The translations under genes were made by a program, and so were the position numbers. DNA of 9,358 bases, taken from NCBI GenBank assembly GCA_016873405.1, contig VGXH01000044.1:1-9358 (forward strand). The letters are read 5' to 3'. Numbering within the stretch: the first letter of the stretch is position 1; every line of letters begins with the position of its first letter. Source of the DNA: a bacterium. GTDB lineage: Bacteria > Krumholzibacteriota > Krumholzibacteria > LZORAL124-64-63. The notes under the pieces are model-generated. The model was not told the origin of the DNA and did no database searches. It was given only the letters and a program-made list of their open reading frames with translations. Shown one piece after another: positions 8,581 to 9,358 of the stretch.

Positions 8581-9358
8581 TCAGAACGCCCCCAGCGGCC
8601 CCTGCGAGCGGCCCTCGATGAACTGCCTGACCATCGGGTGCGAGGTCGAGCGCACCTCGTCGACGGTCCCGGTGAACACGATGCGCCCCTTGCTGAGCAT
8701 CGCCAGGCGGTCGGCGATCTTGAAGGCGCTCGGCATGTCGTGCGTGACGACGATGCTGGTCACACCCAGTTCCTGCTGCAACTGGAGGATCAGGTCGTTG
8801 ATCGCGTCGGCCGTGATCGGGTCCAGGCCCGTCGTCGGCTCGTCGTACAGGATATACTGGGGCTCCATGACGATGGCCCGGGCCAGCCCGGCGCGCTTCT
8901 TCATGCCGCCCGACAGTTCGCTGGGCAGCTTGTCCTCGGCGCCGACCAGGCCGACCTGCCGCAGGCACTCGCAGGCCCGGTTACGGATTCGCGCGGCGGG
9001 CCAGTCGGTGTGCTCCTCCAGCATCAGCCCGATGTTCTTGCCGATCGTCATCGAGTCGAACAGCGCCGCACCCTGGAACAGGAAGCCGAACCGCTTGCGC
9101 AACTCCATCAGCGGCCCGTGTTCCAGCGCCGAGACCTCCTGCCCCTCCACCCAGATGCGCCCGGCGTCCGGTTCCAGGAGCCGGACGATGTGCTTCAGCA
9201 GGACCGACTTGCCCTCGCCGCTGCGCCCGATGATGACCAGCGTCTCGCCCTTGTTGATCAGGAGGTCGGTGCCGTCGAGCACCATCTTGGGTCCGAAGGC
9301 CTTGCTGACGCCCTCGACCACAATGCCGGCGAACGCCGCCGCGGCGGGGGCGCGCCCC
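8581..9358 (-). CDS. mlaF: ABC transporter ATPase (MlaF family), N-terminus beyond right edge
   Basis: The ATPase that would power an MCE-type phospholipid transporter at the inner membrane. Counted from the GTG at 9319-9321, motifs are: Walker A GRSGEGKS (32-39) followed by VLLKHI, Q-loop Gln83 in FLFQGAALFDSMTI, signature LSGGMKKRAGLARAI (136-150), Walker B ILYDEPTTGLDP (157-168, catalytic Glu161) and H-loop His194 in VVTHDM. LSGGMKKR, the VLLKHI after Walker A and the C-terminal QFIEGRSQGPLGAF are characteristic of the MlaF group. The GTG is only the first in-window start: the frame stays open to the edge with an Ala-rich stretch ending AGIVVEGVSKAFG, where IVVEGVSKAF matches the first strand of the fold, so the true start probably lies at or past the edge. 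The MCE partner follows at once; an MlaE-type permease would be expected upstream, outside the window. Confidence 0.95.
   Translation of the reverse strand, partial: GRAPAAAAFAGIVVEGVSKAFGPKMVLDGTDLLINKGETLVIIGRSGEGKSVLLKHIVRLLEPDAGRIWVEGQEVSALEHGPLMELRKRFGFLFQGAALFDSMTIGKNIGLMLEEHTDWPAARIRNRACECLRQVGLVGAEDKLPSELSGGMKKRAGLARAIVMEPQYILYDEPTTGLDPITADAINDLILQLQQELGVTSIVVTHDMPSAFKIADRLAMLSKGRIVFTGTVDEVRSTSHPMVRQFIEGRSQGPLGAF

Noticed and set aside
8850..8858. AT-rich patch (GATATACTG) as a promoter -10 element
   Set aside because: It encodes the conserved QYILYD Walker B region of the ATPase, and I saw no matching -35 element at proper spacing.

Overview
The window is a very GC-rich bacterial chromosome segment in which every gene I can support lies on the minus strand. 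Reading in the direction of transcription (right to left), it encodes an MlaF-type ABC ATPase (cut by the right edge), an MlaD-type MCE protein, a ferritin-like diiron protein, a large TPR-CHAT protein, an ECF sigma factor, a membrane-spanning anti-sigma-like protein, leucyl-tRNA synthetase (leuS) and the N-terminus of a secreted protein (cut by the left edge). The Mla-type lipid transport genes and the signal-peptide protein point to a diderm (Gram-negative-type) organism. The style of LeuRS (CP1/ZN1 region without the usual cysteines, a GQDERD editing motif) and of the secreted protein would suit an uncultured FCB-like or myxobacteria-like high-GC lineage, but that placement is inference and not firm.

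Layout: 9358-8581 mlaF-like; 8531-7638 mlaD-like (49-nt gap); 7581-7066 ferritin-like (56-nt gap); 7041-4249 TPR-CHAT (24-nt gap); 4252-3617 ECF sigma (4-nt overlap, ATGA); 3620-2973 anti-sigma-like (4-nt overlap, GTGA); 2847-415 leuS (125-nt gap); 304-1 secreted protein (110-nt gap). The first six genes have short gaps or overlaps and no convincing promoter between them, so they may share a transcript. leuS and the secreted-protein gene each have a sigma70-like promoter in their upstream gap, and each predicted leader carries a perfect 8-bp stem-loop close to the predicted 5' end.

The most interesting part is the tightly coupled CHAT / ECF sigma / anti-sigma block. The CHAT protein keeps the His/Cys pair of caspase-like peptidases and appears to be carried across the inner membrane by an N-terminal signal and anchored by a C-terminal transmembrane helix. 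The anti-sigma-like protein has a cytoplasmic Cys-pair domain, one transmembrane helix and an extracytoplasmic fibronectin-III-like domain. This suggests a signalling unit in which a caspase-like protease and an anti-sigma receptor face the same compartment. That model is inference; the gene order, the overlaps and the motifs are directly visible. No CRISPR array, tRNA, rRNA or insertion sequence was seen, and no stretch over 300 bases lacks a gene.
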